Shown: positions 25,958 through 38,246 of the stretch, piece after piece
Numbering within the stretch: position 1 is the first letter of the stretch
How the letters are laid out: each line of letters starts with the position of its first letter
NCBI RefSeq assembly: GCF_036884655.1
Contig: NC_088335.1
Location: 38,873,501 to 38,937,500, forward strand
Direction: 5' to 3'
From: Musa acuminata AAA Group
Lineage: Eukaryota > Streptophyta > Magnoliopsida > Zingiberales > Musaceae
Length of the DNA stretch: 64,000 bases
Translations under genes and position numbers: made by a program
Notes under the pieces: generated by a model
Seen by the model: only the letters and a program-made list of their open reading frames with translations
What the model was told of the DNA's origin: nothing
The model's database searches: none

Positions 25958-26922
25958 CTAAGTAATTTCATGGTGAGGAAAAGGATATTTGATTGAGTCG
26001 CTTACCTTGTTAACGAAAGCCATCAAAGTATAGTTCGTCACCTTGCCCTTGTTGGTTTGCTCCTCGTCTTCGGATGCACTCGTTTCATCCCAACTCACTT
26101 TAAGTGCTGTTCTCTTCTTTTTTGACAACTTCCTTTTAAATTCATTTTTATTCTTTAATTCTTGTTTAATGAACTTTTTAGTTTTATAATAAGAAGTTTA
26201 AGTTCATCATCCTCGTCTTCGGCTTTCGTTTGAGTGGACTTCATTTGTTCTAAGTGTCAAATCCTTCTTGTTCTTTAATTCTTGTTCTCATGTTCATCAA
26301 GTTTCATGCAACTCATTTCATAGGTCATCAATGACCCAATCAGTTCTTTGATGGGAAAATGGTTTAAGTTGTTTGATTCTTGTATTGTCATTACTTTCGA
26401 ATCTCAAATTTTAGAAAGAGATCATAAAACTTTATTAACAAGTTTAAAATTTGAAAAACATTTACTAAGAGCTTTTAGACTATTGACGACATCCGTAAAA
26501 CATGTGTATATGTCTCCAATAATCTCGTTTGGCTTCATCCAAAATAATTCAAAATCACACATCAAAATATTTATTTTAGAGTCTTTAACTCTACTAGTGC
26601 ATTCGTGTGTGATTTCGAGTGTGTGCCAAATGTCAAAAGTCATTTCGCAAGTAGAAACTCGATTGAACTCATTTTTGCTCAAAGCACAAAATAGAGCATT
26701 CATAGCTCTAGCATTTAAAGAAAAAAATTTCTTCTCCAAATCATTTTATTCGTTCATTGGAGAAGAAGACTTTCGAAAGTCGTTTTCCACAATACTCCAT
26801 AAATTTAAATCCAAAGAAAGCAAGAAAACTCTCATTCGAGTTTTCCAATATATGTAGTCTGTCCCATTGAACATGGGAGGTCGAACGATATAAAAGCCCT
26901 CTTGAAAGCCGAAAAGAGTCAT
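25958..26922 (-). pseudogene. Gag-like gene of element A, degraded
   Basis: Starts at an ATG 37 bases inside the PBS, in the same context as the intact gag of element D. It retains UBN2/Retrotran_gag blocks: RPPMFNGTDY, KTRMRVFLLSLDLNLW, LNARAMNALFCALSKNEFNR, TFDIWHTLEITHE and DIYTCFTDVVNSLKAL. An in-frame TAA sits just before the LNARAMNAL block, and the middle is frame-damaged. The C-terminus ends ...HHEIT, like the other family copies, with no zinc knuckle. Confidence 0.8.
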
Positions 26923-26972
26923 TTCTCTTGGGTGTTAAACCAAACGAGAAATAACGTGGCTCTAATACCAAT

Positions 26973-28200
26973 CATTAGGAATGAGTCGACACTAAGAGGG
27001 GGGGGAGGGGGTGGTGAATTAGTGCAATGAATAAAAATCATCGATACAAAAATCTTCATATGTTAAAAAATCGATTTCGGAAAGATAACCTCAAATCAAG
27101 TTCGTAAGCATAGTGAAAGCAGTAAGCATGTAAGGTAGTTTGCAGTAAAGATAAATTACAAGAATGGAAATACAAACTAAGTTTTATAGTGGTTTAGTCA
27201 TCGTGACCTACATCCACTTCGCCGATTCCTCTTCCATTGAGGCCACCAGCATCTACTAACAATCTTCCTTCAATAGACAAAGATCAACTACCGTTACAAC
27301 TCGATTCTCCTTTTAACAGGTTCAGGAGATAACCTTTACAACCTCCTCCCTTAAGCTTCTCTAATACTGAGTTTAAGAGGAGTTCATACAAGATTACAAC
27401 AATGTTTTTCTTCTTTTTCACTCTCAATTCTTGTGTGCATTAACTAGGGATGAGAGGGGTATTCATAGGCCTCAAGTTGATTCAAACTCGGAGCCTAAAA
27501 AGGTATCATCCCGGGTTTCCTGGGTCCTAGCGATACCACCACCTACAACACTGACACTCGACGGTACCACCGCCCAGTTTGGCGGTACCATTGCTTAGAA
27601 GACTGTGTCTGGGTGGTATCACCACCTTATACTGCCATTGGGTAGTACTACCACCCAGTCTAGTGGTACCATTGCCTGACATAGTCTCGGAGACTATGCC
27701 ACCGACGGTGCCACCTGTTGGATCATTATTTGGGCCTTTCACTTGGCCCAACACAGTCCATACATGGGCCCAACTAGCCCCTAATTGGGTTAGCCTAATT
27801 CCAATCCCAATTATGTGCTAACTACGAATTCTAAGGCATACGCTAAGCAAATCTGGTCCGGTTAGTCTTGTTTTCTTCCGACAAGCTTCCGACGATCTTC
27901 TGGCGAACTTCCAACGATCTCTCGATAATGTTCCAATAGACTCCTGATAAGTTCCTGGACTTCATGACGATCTTCTTGGCAAGTTCCAACGAGCTTCTTC
28001 GGCAAGTTCCTAGACTTCTCGATCAATTCCAGCAGAACTTTCGACGAACATCCGGACTTCCGACGAACTCTTGAACTCCTAGCGAAATCTCATTCTTGAC
28101 TCCGGGACTTCATTTTGCTTTATGCCTTGATCACTATCATAATTAATCCTACACAAATAAAACCTACTTTGATCTAGACAATTATTACAAAGCTTAAATA
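26973..28200 (-). repeat. Element A 5' LTR, piece 1 (U5 side)
   Basis: Begins with a degenerate form of the family edge (CATTAGGAATGAG against TGTTAGGATCGAG). It contains the U3 array rich in GGTACC-type units (about 27535-27720) and a degenerate TATA region (TATTCATAGG on plus, about 27460). It is cut at 28200 by element B. Confidence 0.8.
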
Positions 28201-29783
28201 TGTTGAATCTCAAATTTTCATGATAAAACCAATTGAGAGTGTTTATGATTTAATCTGCATTTTGAGTGACGCAGGAAGCTTCAATCAGGGAGAGACAATT
28301 AAAGCAGGAAGAACTATGTTGGGCCGGAGAGAAACATGTCAGAAAATTGGGCGTCGAGTCAGCGAATCGATCGACATATCGACAAAAGGTTTCGGGCCAT
28401 GGATTCAGGCATCGGGCCAAGAAGAGTTGAAATTGCGTCAAGAAAATCGGAGTTGCGGAGGTCAATTGGGCGATTGGGCAATAGGCCATAAGAGTGGATG
28501 ATGCGTTGAAGAATCAGATGAAGCGTTGATGAACCAATGACATGCCGGACAACATGATTCAAGCTTTGTAATAATTGTCTAGATCAAAGTAGGCTTTATT
28601 TATGCAAGATTAACTATGATAGTGATCAAGGCATAAAACAAAATGAAGCCCTAGGGTCAAGAACGAGACTTCGTTGAGAGTTCGAGAGTTCATCGAAAGT
28701 TCGGACGTTCATCGGATATTCTACCGAAATTGATCGAGAAGTCCAGGAGCTTACCAAAAAAGCTCATCGAAACTCGTCAAGAAGATTGTCGTGAAGTCCA
28801 GGAGCTTACCGAGAGTCCACTGGAACATTGCCGAGAGATCATCAGAAGATCGCCGGAAGCTCGTCGGAAGAAACCTAGACTAACTGGATTGGATTTTCTT
28901 AGTGTATACCTTAAATTTCATGGTTAGCACATAATTGAGATTGAAATTGGGCTAACCCAATTAGAGGCCAGTTGGGCCCATGTATGGACTATGTTGGGTT
29001 AAGTGAAAAGCCCAAACAGTTACCCAACAGGCAGCACCGTCGTGGTATAGTCTCCGAGATTGTGTTAGGTAGTGGTACCATCAGACTGGGTGGTGGTACC
29101 GCTCGGTGTCAGTGTCAGACGATGGTACTGCTCGGTGTCAGGCAATGGTACCACTAGTCTAGGTAATAGTACCATCCAGACACAGTCTCCCAAGCGGTGG
29201 TACCACCAACACAAGCGATGGTACCGCAAGGACCTAGGAAACCCAAGATGAGACATTTTTAGGTTCCAAGTTTGAATCAACTTGAGGTCTATAAATACCC
29301 CTCTCATCCGTAATTAACACACATAAGCACATAGAGTTTAAAAGTGAGAAAATACTGTAGTAATCACTTTAGAAATCCCCTCCTCTAGTTCTAAGTTTAG
29401 AATTTTGTTTAGGGAGGAGTGCGTGCTTGTAAATGTTGTCACCTAAACATGTGAAAAGGAGAAGAGGGTTATAAAAGGGTAGTTGGTCTTTATCCATTGA
29501 AAGAAGACTGATAGTGGATGCCAGTGGCCTCGACGGAAGAGGAATCAGTGAAGTGGATGTAGGTCACGATGATCAAACCACTATAAAAATCTGGTTTACA
29601 TTTCTTTTGGGCAATTTACTTTAATTGCAAACTGACTTCTTATTACTTACTATACTCTTCCAAACGCTTTCAATTTAAGCATCTTTATGAAATGAGTTTT
29701 ATCGTATGAAAGATTTTCAAACCGACATGATTTTACTACTGCACTAATTTACCCCCTCTCTTAGTGCTGACTCGTTCCTAACC
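28201..29783 (+). repeat. Element B 5' LTR
   Basis: Starts TGTTGAATCTCA and ends at CGTTCCTAACC. A TATAAATA box at 29290-29297 follows a GGTACC-rich array (about 29020-29235). Confidence 0.87.
29290..29297 (+). promoter_or_regulatory. TATA box of element B 5' LTR
   Basis: TATAAATA in the context TCTATAAATACCCCTCTC. The same context is at 39363-39370 in the 3' LTR and, on the minus strand, in element D. Confidence 0.7.
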
Positions 29784-29833
29784 GTTGGTATCAGAGCCAC
29801 ATTATTTCTTACTTGGTTTAACACCCAAGAGAA

Positions 29834-30873
29834 ATGACTCTTTTCAGCTTTCAAGAGGGCTTTTCTATCGTTCGTCCTCCTATGTTCAATGGGACGGACT
29901 ACACTTATTAGAAAACTCGGATGAGAGTTTTCTTGCTTTCTATGGATTTGAATTTATGAAATATTATCAAAAATAGTTTTAATGGGACGGACTACACTTA
30001 TTGAAAAACTCAAGAGTTTTCTTGCTTTCTATGGATTTAAATTTATGGAATATTATCGAAAATGATTTTAAAAAATCTTCTACTCGAAAGAATAGAATGA
30101 TTTAGAGAAGAAAACTTTTTCTTTAAATGCTAGAGCTATAAATGCTCTATTTTGCACCTTAGACAAAAATGAATTCAATTAAATTTCTATGTGCGAAACA
30201 ACTTTTGATATTTGGCACACTCTTGAAATCATACACGAAGGCACTAGTAGAGTAAAAGATTCTAAGATAAATCTTTTGATATATGATTTTGAACTTTTGC
30301 GAATGAAGCCAAGCAAGACTATTGGAGACATTTACACTCGTTTTACGGATGTCGTCAATAGTCTAAAAACTCTTGGTAAAAGTTTTTCGAACCTTGAACT
30401 TGTAAACAAAATTGTACGATCTCTTTATAAAAATTGGGACTATAAAGTAATGGTCATTCAAGAGGCCAAGGATTTGAATACTTTTTTGATCGAAGAACTT
30501 ATCGAGTTTTTGATGACCTATGAAATGACCAATGTGGCACAAAACGAATATGAGAACAATATTCCAAAGAACATGAAGTATTTTGCACTTAGAACAAATG
30601 AAAACCACTTGAGCACTCAAGTGATGATGAACTTAAATTTCTCACTCTAAAACTTAAAAAATTTATTAAAAAGAATTAAAAAATAAAAATAAACTTAAAA
30701 AGAAGTTATCAAAGAAGAAGATAACACTCAAAGTAACTTGGGATGAAATGAGTATATCTGAAGAAGAGGAGCAAACCAATGAAGACGAAACAACAAACTT
30801 TGCCTTGGTGACTCTCGACAATGAGGTAAATAACTCAAACGAAACTCCTTTACTTTATTTTGAAATTACTTGA
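29834..30873 (+). pseudogene. Gag-like gene of element B, degraded
   Basis: ATG at 29834, 36 bases after the PBS, giving MTLFSFQEGFSIVRPPMFNG. The normally conserved Trp codons are stops (TAG at about 29908, TGA at about 29956). A short internal duplication of the FNGTDYTY-to-NLW region follows at about 29970-30050. The block at 30189-30650 is open and matches the gag core (TFDIWHTLEIIHEGTSR, GDIYTRFTDVVNSLKTL). It ends ...LYFEIT then TGA at 30871, the same terminus as in elements A and D. No zinc knuckle. Confidence 0.82.
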
Positions 30874-32263
30874 TGATTTTTCATGAATTATTTTTAAATT
30901 AGTTAGTAAGAAAATAAAAAAAAATGAAAAAAAATATCATGCTTCTCTTTCTAAGTGATTTTGAAAAAAAAATTAAAATTTAAGCATGACAATTGCATGT
31001 TAATTCCAAGCATTAAGCATGAAAAGTTAGATTCACTTAAAAATAAAAATATATTTTGAAAATGCTTTATGTTTGATGAAATCAATTTTGATGATGTAAT
31101 GATGTAATGAAAATGTCTAAGAGATTTGATATCATGCTTAATGAGTTTATAGTTTGAAATTATGCATGTTATATCTTGAAAACTTAGAACCATGTTTTGG
31201 TATTATACCCAAAGTAATGAAGCATAATGATCATGTTTAATGAGTTTTTCTTTTGAAATAATACATGATATTTTTTATGATTTATGGATTATCGATCTTT
31301 GCCATAATAAAAGTTCCCTTTCGGTTTTAAACGTTGATGTATGTTTTTATTCGGCATAAATGAAAAAGACATACTTCTATGAAATAAATCATTGAAACAA
31401 CTAAAAAGAGAAAAGCATTTTTTTTGAAAATTTCTTTTATCTATCTTATCTATTTTTCAGTAAGAGATTGATAAAGTTGTTTATGTCATTTTGAACCTCT
31501 TAAAGGTAATTTTGTTGATTTGACGATTTAAATTTGAATGAGCTTTACCTTGATTTTTTGAGTTTTATAACTTGAGATTTCTTATGCAATCAATATATTA
31601 TATCATTTGATCTCTTATGTTTCTATTTTTCATTTATAAAAAGAAGAGATTTGTTGAAATAAATCATGTCTTGTGGCATTCATAATTTCATATTAATATC
31701 TTTTATGTCATGATTTTCAAATGACACCTTTGTATTTTTGTGATGACTTGAACATTTATACCATTATGTTATTCCATTCTTCTTTATTGTTTACAATGAC
31801 AAAAGGTGGAAAGAAAATAGCTAGCATCTCAAGAGAACCAAATTTGCTAGCTTGAATGATAAACATAAACATATTAGAGCTCCCAAATGCATAAATTCTT
31901 CTTATACATTTTTTGTTTCATGATCTTGATTACTCGAAATTTAGACTTGATATCTCATTTTTTATGATTGAAATAATGATTGGAATATTGATGTAATTAT
32001 GAATGATGATTTGATATTATGCATGTAGTACTTCAACTTATGATAATGATGCATGCAATGATGAAATATTCATGATGAAAAATTATTTTGACATCCATGA
32101 CTTGATTTTTCATCTTTGTTATTTATCTTTGTTATGATTTGAAGATTATAGTAAAGGGAAATGAATTACATTATTATATTGTTATTTCCCTCTTTTTGCC
32201 AATGACAAAGGGGGAGAAAGAATTGCTAGTGTGTATATCTCAAAAGAGAAAGATTTGCTAGCT
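30874..32263. other. Element B internal spacer, no coding capacity
   Basis: AT-rich region after gag with no recognisable pol. It contains polypurine/hairpin motifs (for example 32186-32220, ending in GACAAAGGGGGAGAAAG) and the CTAGC-type short repeats. It is interrupted by element C and resumes at 37554-38246 with the same character. Confidence 0.7.
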
Positions 32264-32268
32264 TTCAC

Positions 32269-32873
32269 TGATGGGGATATAAAGAGGAATAACTTTTGTA
32301 TATGAACAACTACTAGAAGACCATAATACGCAGCGGAATAAAATGTAAATACAATCAAACAGAAAACCAAGATGTACGTGGAAAACCCCTTCAATGTGAA
32401 GGGTAAAAACCACGGGGCAAACTAGAGATAATCCACTATGAGAATAATGAATATACAAATCTCAATCTCTTGCCCAAAACCCTAGCAACAACCACAAGAG
32501 AATAACTGGGATACAAGGATCACGTCACTACCCACAATATCTAAAACCTCCCCAAGTAATCACAGCAAGAGTCTACTGTAGATTTGATCTAACCTGAGAT
32601 GAGAACACTGCTAGATGATTGAGAATAGTCTCTTTGCGTTGTCCTTGTTTTCTTCCCTTTCTTTCTCTTCCTTTTCTGTCTTGTTCTCTTTCTTCTCTTT
32701 GGAATCTCGTGGCTCACAAGATCTGCCTCATTGCTGCCTTTTTATAGCCTTTTTCTGCTTCTAAAACGTAGCCACCACAGCCCCCTAATTTTAATTAGGG
32801 TTAGGTTAAGAGGGGGTGTGGGTTGTGAGCTGCCCTAGCCCACATGGGCTGAATATGGGTTATCAACCCAACA
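32269..32873 (-). repeat. Element C 3' LTR
   Basis: Plus-strand text begins TGATGGGGATATAAAG and ends CAACCCAACA. A minus-strand TATA (GGCTATAAAAAGG) lies near 32739-32751. Confidence 0.95.
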
Positions 32874-32915
32874 ACCTCCCCCTTCAGCCCATAAGGGAGG
32901 CTGTCCCATGACTCC

Positions 32916-35900
32916 TCAATGTGAAGCCATGCCGACCAACTGTCGGCATATCTCCCGTCTTTCTTTTGGTAAGGTCTTCGTCAACATGTCTGCTCCATTG
33001 TCATTTGTATGAATTTTCTGAAGCTGCAACTGCTTCTCTTCAAATACATTTCGAATCTAGTGGTATCTGACATCTATATGCTTTGACTTAGAATGAAACA
33101 TTGGGTTCTTACACAAATGGATGACACTCTGGCTGTCACAATGCACCACATAATTTTCTTATTTTAGCCCCAATTCTTGTAAGAATTCTTTCATCCATAA
33201 CATTTCTTTGCATACCTCTGTAGCAGCAATATATTCTGCTTTTGTGGTAGAGAGAGCAATACACCTTTGTAACCTGGATTGTCATGACACAACTCCCCCT
33301 GCAAAAGTAAGTACATAACCTGAAGTAGACTTTCTCGTATCTATATCTCTTGCCATATCTGCATCTGTGTAACCTGTCAACACAGGTGATCCACCTCCAA
33401 AGCTTAAACAAACCTTAGAGCTCCCTCTGAGATATCTAAAAATCCACTTCACTGCTGCCCAGTGCTCTTTGCCTGGATTTGCAAGAAATCTGCTAGTAAC
33501 ACCCACTACATATGCGATGTCTGGCCTCGTACATACCATTGCATACATTAAACTTCCAACTGCTGAAGCATAAGGAACCTTTTGCATTTTCTCCTTCTCC
33601 TCATCACTTGACGGACTCTATTCTGAGCACAACTTGAAGTGACCTGCAAGAGGAGAACCAACTGGTTTTGTGTTGCTCATACTGAATCTTTCCAATACCT
33701 TCTTGATGTATTTCTCCTATGACAACCAAATCTTCTTGTTTTTTCTGTCACGAGAAATCTGCATGCCTAGTATTTACTTTGCTGGCCCCATGTCCTTCAT
33801 TGCAAAAGACTCACTCAGTTTCTTCTTCAACCTGTCAATTTTAGACATATCTTTCCCAAGAATAAGCATGTCATCAACATAAAGTAAGAGAATAATAAAA
33901 TCCTCATCAAACCATTTGATGTACACACAATGATCTGAAGCCGTTCTTTTGTATCCATTTTCTGTCATAAATGAATCAAACTTTCTGTACCACTGTCTTG
34001 GAGCTTGCTTTAGCCCATACAAGCTCTTCTTCAACTTGCAGACAAAATTATCTTTACCTTTGACTTTGAAGCCTTCTGGTTGCTCCATATAAATTTCCTC
34101 CTCCAAATCACCATGAAGGAAAGCTGTCTTCACATCTAACTGCTCAACCTCTAAGTCTTGGCTAGCAGCAATACCAAGAGCAACACGAATAGAAGACATT
34201 TTAACAATAGGAGAAAATATCTCTTCAAAGTCAATACCTTTCTTTTGACCAAAGCCTTTCACAACCAATCTAGCTTTGTACTTTGGTTGAGAACAATATT
34301 CTTGAGTCTTCAACCTAAAAACCCACTTGTTCTTCAAGGCCTTCATTCCATTTGGTAGCAGCACCAAATCATAAGTGTGGTTCTTCTGAAGAGCATCCAT
34401 CTCTTCCTGCATAGCAACTAACCACTTCTCTTTCTGCTCACTCTCAACTGCTTCCTGGTAACTCTCTGGTTCACCTGCATCAGTAAGCATCACATACTCA
34501 TCTGTAGAGTATCTTCTGGAAGGTTGACGTTGTCTAGAAGATCTTCTTAACTGAGGTTCTACGGGAACTTGCTCTCCTACTTCTTCTTGCTCAACATGTC
34601 CTGCAGGTAAATCAACATCAGGCTCTACACTATTTTCCTACACATCTCCCCCATCACCCTGATATACTGGAGGAATAACTGGGTCACAATCTGCTAATCC
34701 TTCTGCAGAAGTCTTGGCTGGTGCCTTCTTCTTCAAATCCTCAAATGTTTGATCCTCAAAGAAGACCACATCTCTGCTCCTGAACACCTTTTGCTTTTCT
34801 GGATCCCAAAGCCTGTAACCAAACTGATCATGTGAGTAACCAAGAAAAATATATTCTTTAGACTTACCATCCAGCTTGGACCTCTCATTATCTGGAACAT
34901 GTGCAAATGCACGACAACCAAACACTCTCAAATGCCTGTAGGAAACATCTTTCCCTGACCATGCATGCTCTGCAACATCACCATCTAGGGCTGTACATGG
35001 TGATAAGTTGATCACATCAACTGCAGTCCTCAAAGCCTCATCCCAAAACCTTTTGGGTAGCTTAGCCTGTGAAAGCATACATCTGATCTTTTCCATGATG
35101 GTGCGGTTCATCCTCTCTGCAATTGCATTATGCTGAGGTGTACTAGGAACTGTCATCTCATGTTGGATCCCATGTGACCTGCAATAGTCATTAAACAATC
35201 CCGTATACTCACCACCATTATCTGATCTTATGCATTTCAATTTCCTTTCTGTCTCCCTTTCAACCCTGGCATGAAACTCTTTGAAGACATTAATAACTTG
35301 ATCTTTGGTCTTCAAAGTATAAGCCCAAACTTTCCTGGAAAAATCATCTATAAAAGTGACAAAATAAAGTGTACCACTTATACCAAGAACATCAATAGAT
35401 CCACCAAGAGTTTTTGTCCTCAAAGGACCACATATATCTGTATAAACACGGTCTAAGGCATGCATTTTTCTAGACAAAGCAGCACTAGCAAATGAAACTC
35501 TATGTTGTTTACCAGCCAAACAATCAATACAAGGGTTCAGATGTATACCTCTGAGATCTGGTAATACCTCTCTCTTGGAAAGAGCTTGCAGCCCCTTCTC
35601 GCTCATGTGTCCCAATCGCCTATGCCACAACTCCATACTGAAGTCTTTCTCTGTAGCATTTAACTGCTCACCATAAGCTTTAGCCTGCAACCTGTACAAA
35701 GTATGACATTTCTTTCCACTAGCTATAACAAGAGAACCCTTACTGAGCTTCCATTGCCCTTTGTGAAATCTGCTTTCATAGTCTTCATCATCTAGTCTTC
35801 CAACTGAAATTAAATTCAGCCTCAAGTCAACCACATGCCTCACATCCTTAAGTACCAACTTGCAGCCAAGGTTGGTCTTTAAATGGATATCACCCATGCC

Positions 35901-36908
35901 AATGATGTTTGTTGTGCCATAGTTGCCCATCTTGACAACACCAAAGTTTCCAGACCTGTATGTAGCAAAAAACTCTCTCCGAGGTGTAGCATGATAAGAA
36001 GCATCTGTGTCAATCACCCACTCAAGATCCTGACACACACAAGAAAAAATATCATCAGAAGGAGACAAAATCAAATAATCACCACCCTGCACTGTAGTTG
36101 TAGTATTATCCTTTGACTCTGTAGACTCCACTTCTTTTCCCTTTTTCTTGTTCTTCTTAGGTTGCTTATATTGGTTCTTGTAATGTCCTTTCTCACCATA
36201 GTTATAGCAAACAATATCTTTTCTTGATCTTGACTTGCTCCTACCCATACGTGAACTGCTTCTAGACTTTGACCTTCCTCTGTTCTCTAAGATAAGTGCC
36301 TGTGAATCATTCTGAGATGTTGCCGAACTCTTTCTTCTCAACTCCTCATTCAATAAACTGCTTGTTACTTGACTCATAGTGACAATACCATTTAGCGCAG
36401 AATTACTAAGGGAAACCATTAGTGTCTCCCAACTTTCTGGTAATGAACTGAGAAGTAACAATGCCTGCAACTCATTATCAAGAGACATTTTCATAGAGGA
36501 TAACTGGTTAGTAATACTCTGCATTTTATTCAAATGCTCAGCAATAGAAGCACCCTCTCTATATTTTAGGTTCACAAGTTTTCTGATCAAAAAAGCTTTG
36601 TTGCCAATTGTTTTTCTTTCATAGAGACTTTCTAATTTTTTCCAAAGAGAATATGTAGAAATTTCAGTAGAAACATGGTGAAAGACACTATCATCAAGCC
36701 ACTGTCTAATAAACTCAATTATTTTTCGATCTAACCTCTTCCACTCATTATCTGTCATAGTTATAGGTTTTGCACTATCCCCTTGCAAAGGTCCATACAA
36801 ATCTTTGCAATACAAGAGATCTTCCATTCTTGGTTTCCATATCATCCAATTATTTCCATTCAAACTAATCATGCGAGAAATATTACTGGCCTCCATGTTC
36901 AAATACAA
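32916..36908 (-). pseudogene. Element C gag-pol polyprotein gene, inactivated by seven stops
   Basis: One frame from ATG 36908 to TGA 32916 (1331 codons) without any frameshift. Order: gag; zinc knuckle (first Cys of CYNYGEKGHYKNQY kept, second and last Cys now Tyr); protease (expected DTGAS reads DTDAS); integrase HHCC (HRRLGHMSEKG ... CIDCLAGKQ) and its DDE residues (TDICGP, IRSDNGGEY, HNAIAERMN); RT with YVDD; RNase H. In-frame stops are at 34638 (TAG), 33774 (TAA), 33717 (TAG), 33618 (TAG), 33282 (TGA), 33159 (TAA) and 33057 (TAG). Each sits where the family has Gln or Trp, consistent with C-to-T or G-to-A change. The usual Glu in the TEAEYIA motif of RNase H is Lys. The longest open part (34638-36908) encodes 756 aa. 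Confidence 0.93.
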
Positions 36909-36943
36909 AAATTAAATCACCAAAACCCCGCTCTGATACTAGT

Positions 36944-37548
36944 TGATGGGGATATAAAGAGGAATAACTTTTGTATATGAACAAATACTAGAAGACCATA
37001 ATATGCAGCGGAATAAAATGGAAACACAATCAAACAGAACACCAAGATATACGTGGAAAACCCCTTCAATGTGAAGGGTAAAAACCATGGAGCAAACTAG
37101 AGATAATCCACTATGAGAATAATGAATATACAAATCTCAATCTCTTGCCCAAAACCCTAGCAACAACCATAAGAGAATAACTGGGATACAAGGATCACGT
37201 CACTGCCCACAATATCTAAAACCTCCCCAAGTAATCACAGCAAGAGTCTACTGTAGATTTGATCTAACCTGAGATGAGAACATTGCTAGATGATTGAGAA
37301 CAGTCTCTCTGCGTTGTCCTTGTCTTCTTCCCTTTCTTTCTCTTCCTTTTCTGTCTTGTTCTCCTTCTTCTCTTTGGAATCTTGTGGCTCACAAGATCTG
37401 CCTTGTTGCTGCCTTTTTATAGCCTTTTTCTGCTTCTAAAACGTAGCCACCACACCCCCCTAATCTTAATTAGGGTTAGGTTAAGAGAGGGTGTGGGCTG
37501 TGGGCTGCCCTAACCCACATGGGCTGAATATGGGCTATCAGCCCAACA
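36944..37548 (-). repeat. Element C 5' LTR
   Basis: Same length and edges as the LTR at 32269-32873. It is followed on minus by the PBS and the gag start at 36908. Confidence 0.95.
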
Positions 37549-37553
37549 TTCAC

Positions 37554-38246
37554 AATTCAAGTAGATACAAAAACATGCTAGTTTTCTCATCTCAAAAGAG
37601 AAGCAAAGATTGCTAACTTGTATATTTCAAGAAATAAAAGTTATTTTCTTGAACATCTCAAATATTGCTAGCTTACATTTATAAAAAAAATTGATTTAAA
37701 AATTTACTAGCTTGTATAATGTAGAACTTGCTATCTTGAACATCACCAAAAATTGCTAGCTTGCAATCTCAAGAGAAGCAAAAGTGCTATCTTGCCTATC
37801 CTAAGCCTAAGAAGCAAAACATGCTAACTTGCTAATTTAGCAAAATTTACAAATGTGCAAAACTCAAAATTACTACTAGCTTGAATATAAAATGACGTAA
37901 AATTTCACTACCTTATGCTTTGCCAAGGAAGCAAAGCATTGCACTTCTCAAAAGAGAAGAAAGAAAATTACTTGCTTGCATGATGATAAAACTTGAGATT
38001 ATATTTATAATACAATGATTTGAAACTTGCTAAATGAACTTCTTCTTTTTGTTGATGACAAAGGAGAAGAAGTTATATTGATGACTATGCATGGAATGAT
38101 GTATTGAAAATTTGATTATGCATGATTTTATGATCACATGTTGCAAATATTCATGATGAAATATTGCTATGACTTGAACTCAATTTGAATTCAAGAGTTC
38201 TATCAATATGGCATTAATTGGTTGTCATCATCAAAAAGAGGGAGAT
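37554..38246. other. Element B internal spacer, continued
   Basis: Resumes element B after the TSD of element C. It is dense in short degenerate units around TTGCTAGCTTG and AAGAGAAGCAAA. A polypurine-type hairpin is at 38040-38072, and the polypurine tract adjoins the 3' LTR. Confidence 0.75.

Larger units (their letters stand above)
32269..37548 (-). mobile_element. Element C: Ty1/copia retrotransposon (Tork/Tnt1-like), inserted in element B
   Basis: A 5280-bp element flanked by a perfect TSD, TTCAC, at 32264-32268 and 37549-37553. Its LTRs (32269-32873 and 36944-37548) are each 605 bp and differ at about 26 positions by hand count, mostly transitions. The PBS on minus is TAGTATCAGAGC (one mismatch to the initiator-Met type) at about 36931-36942. 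The polypurine tract GAAGGGGGAGGT lies beside the low LTR. One minus-strand reading frame covers gag to RNase H but has seven in-frame stops. Confidence 0.96.

Noticed and set aside
33136..33587. Two separate small genes in the RNase H region of element C
   Set aside because: They are fragments of one polyprotein frame (or its shadow) interrupted by stops.
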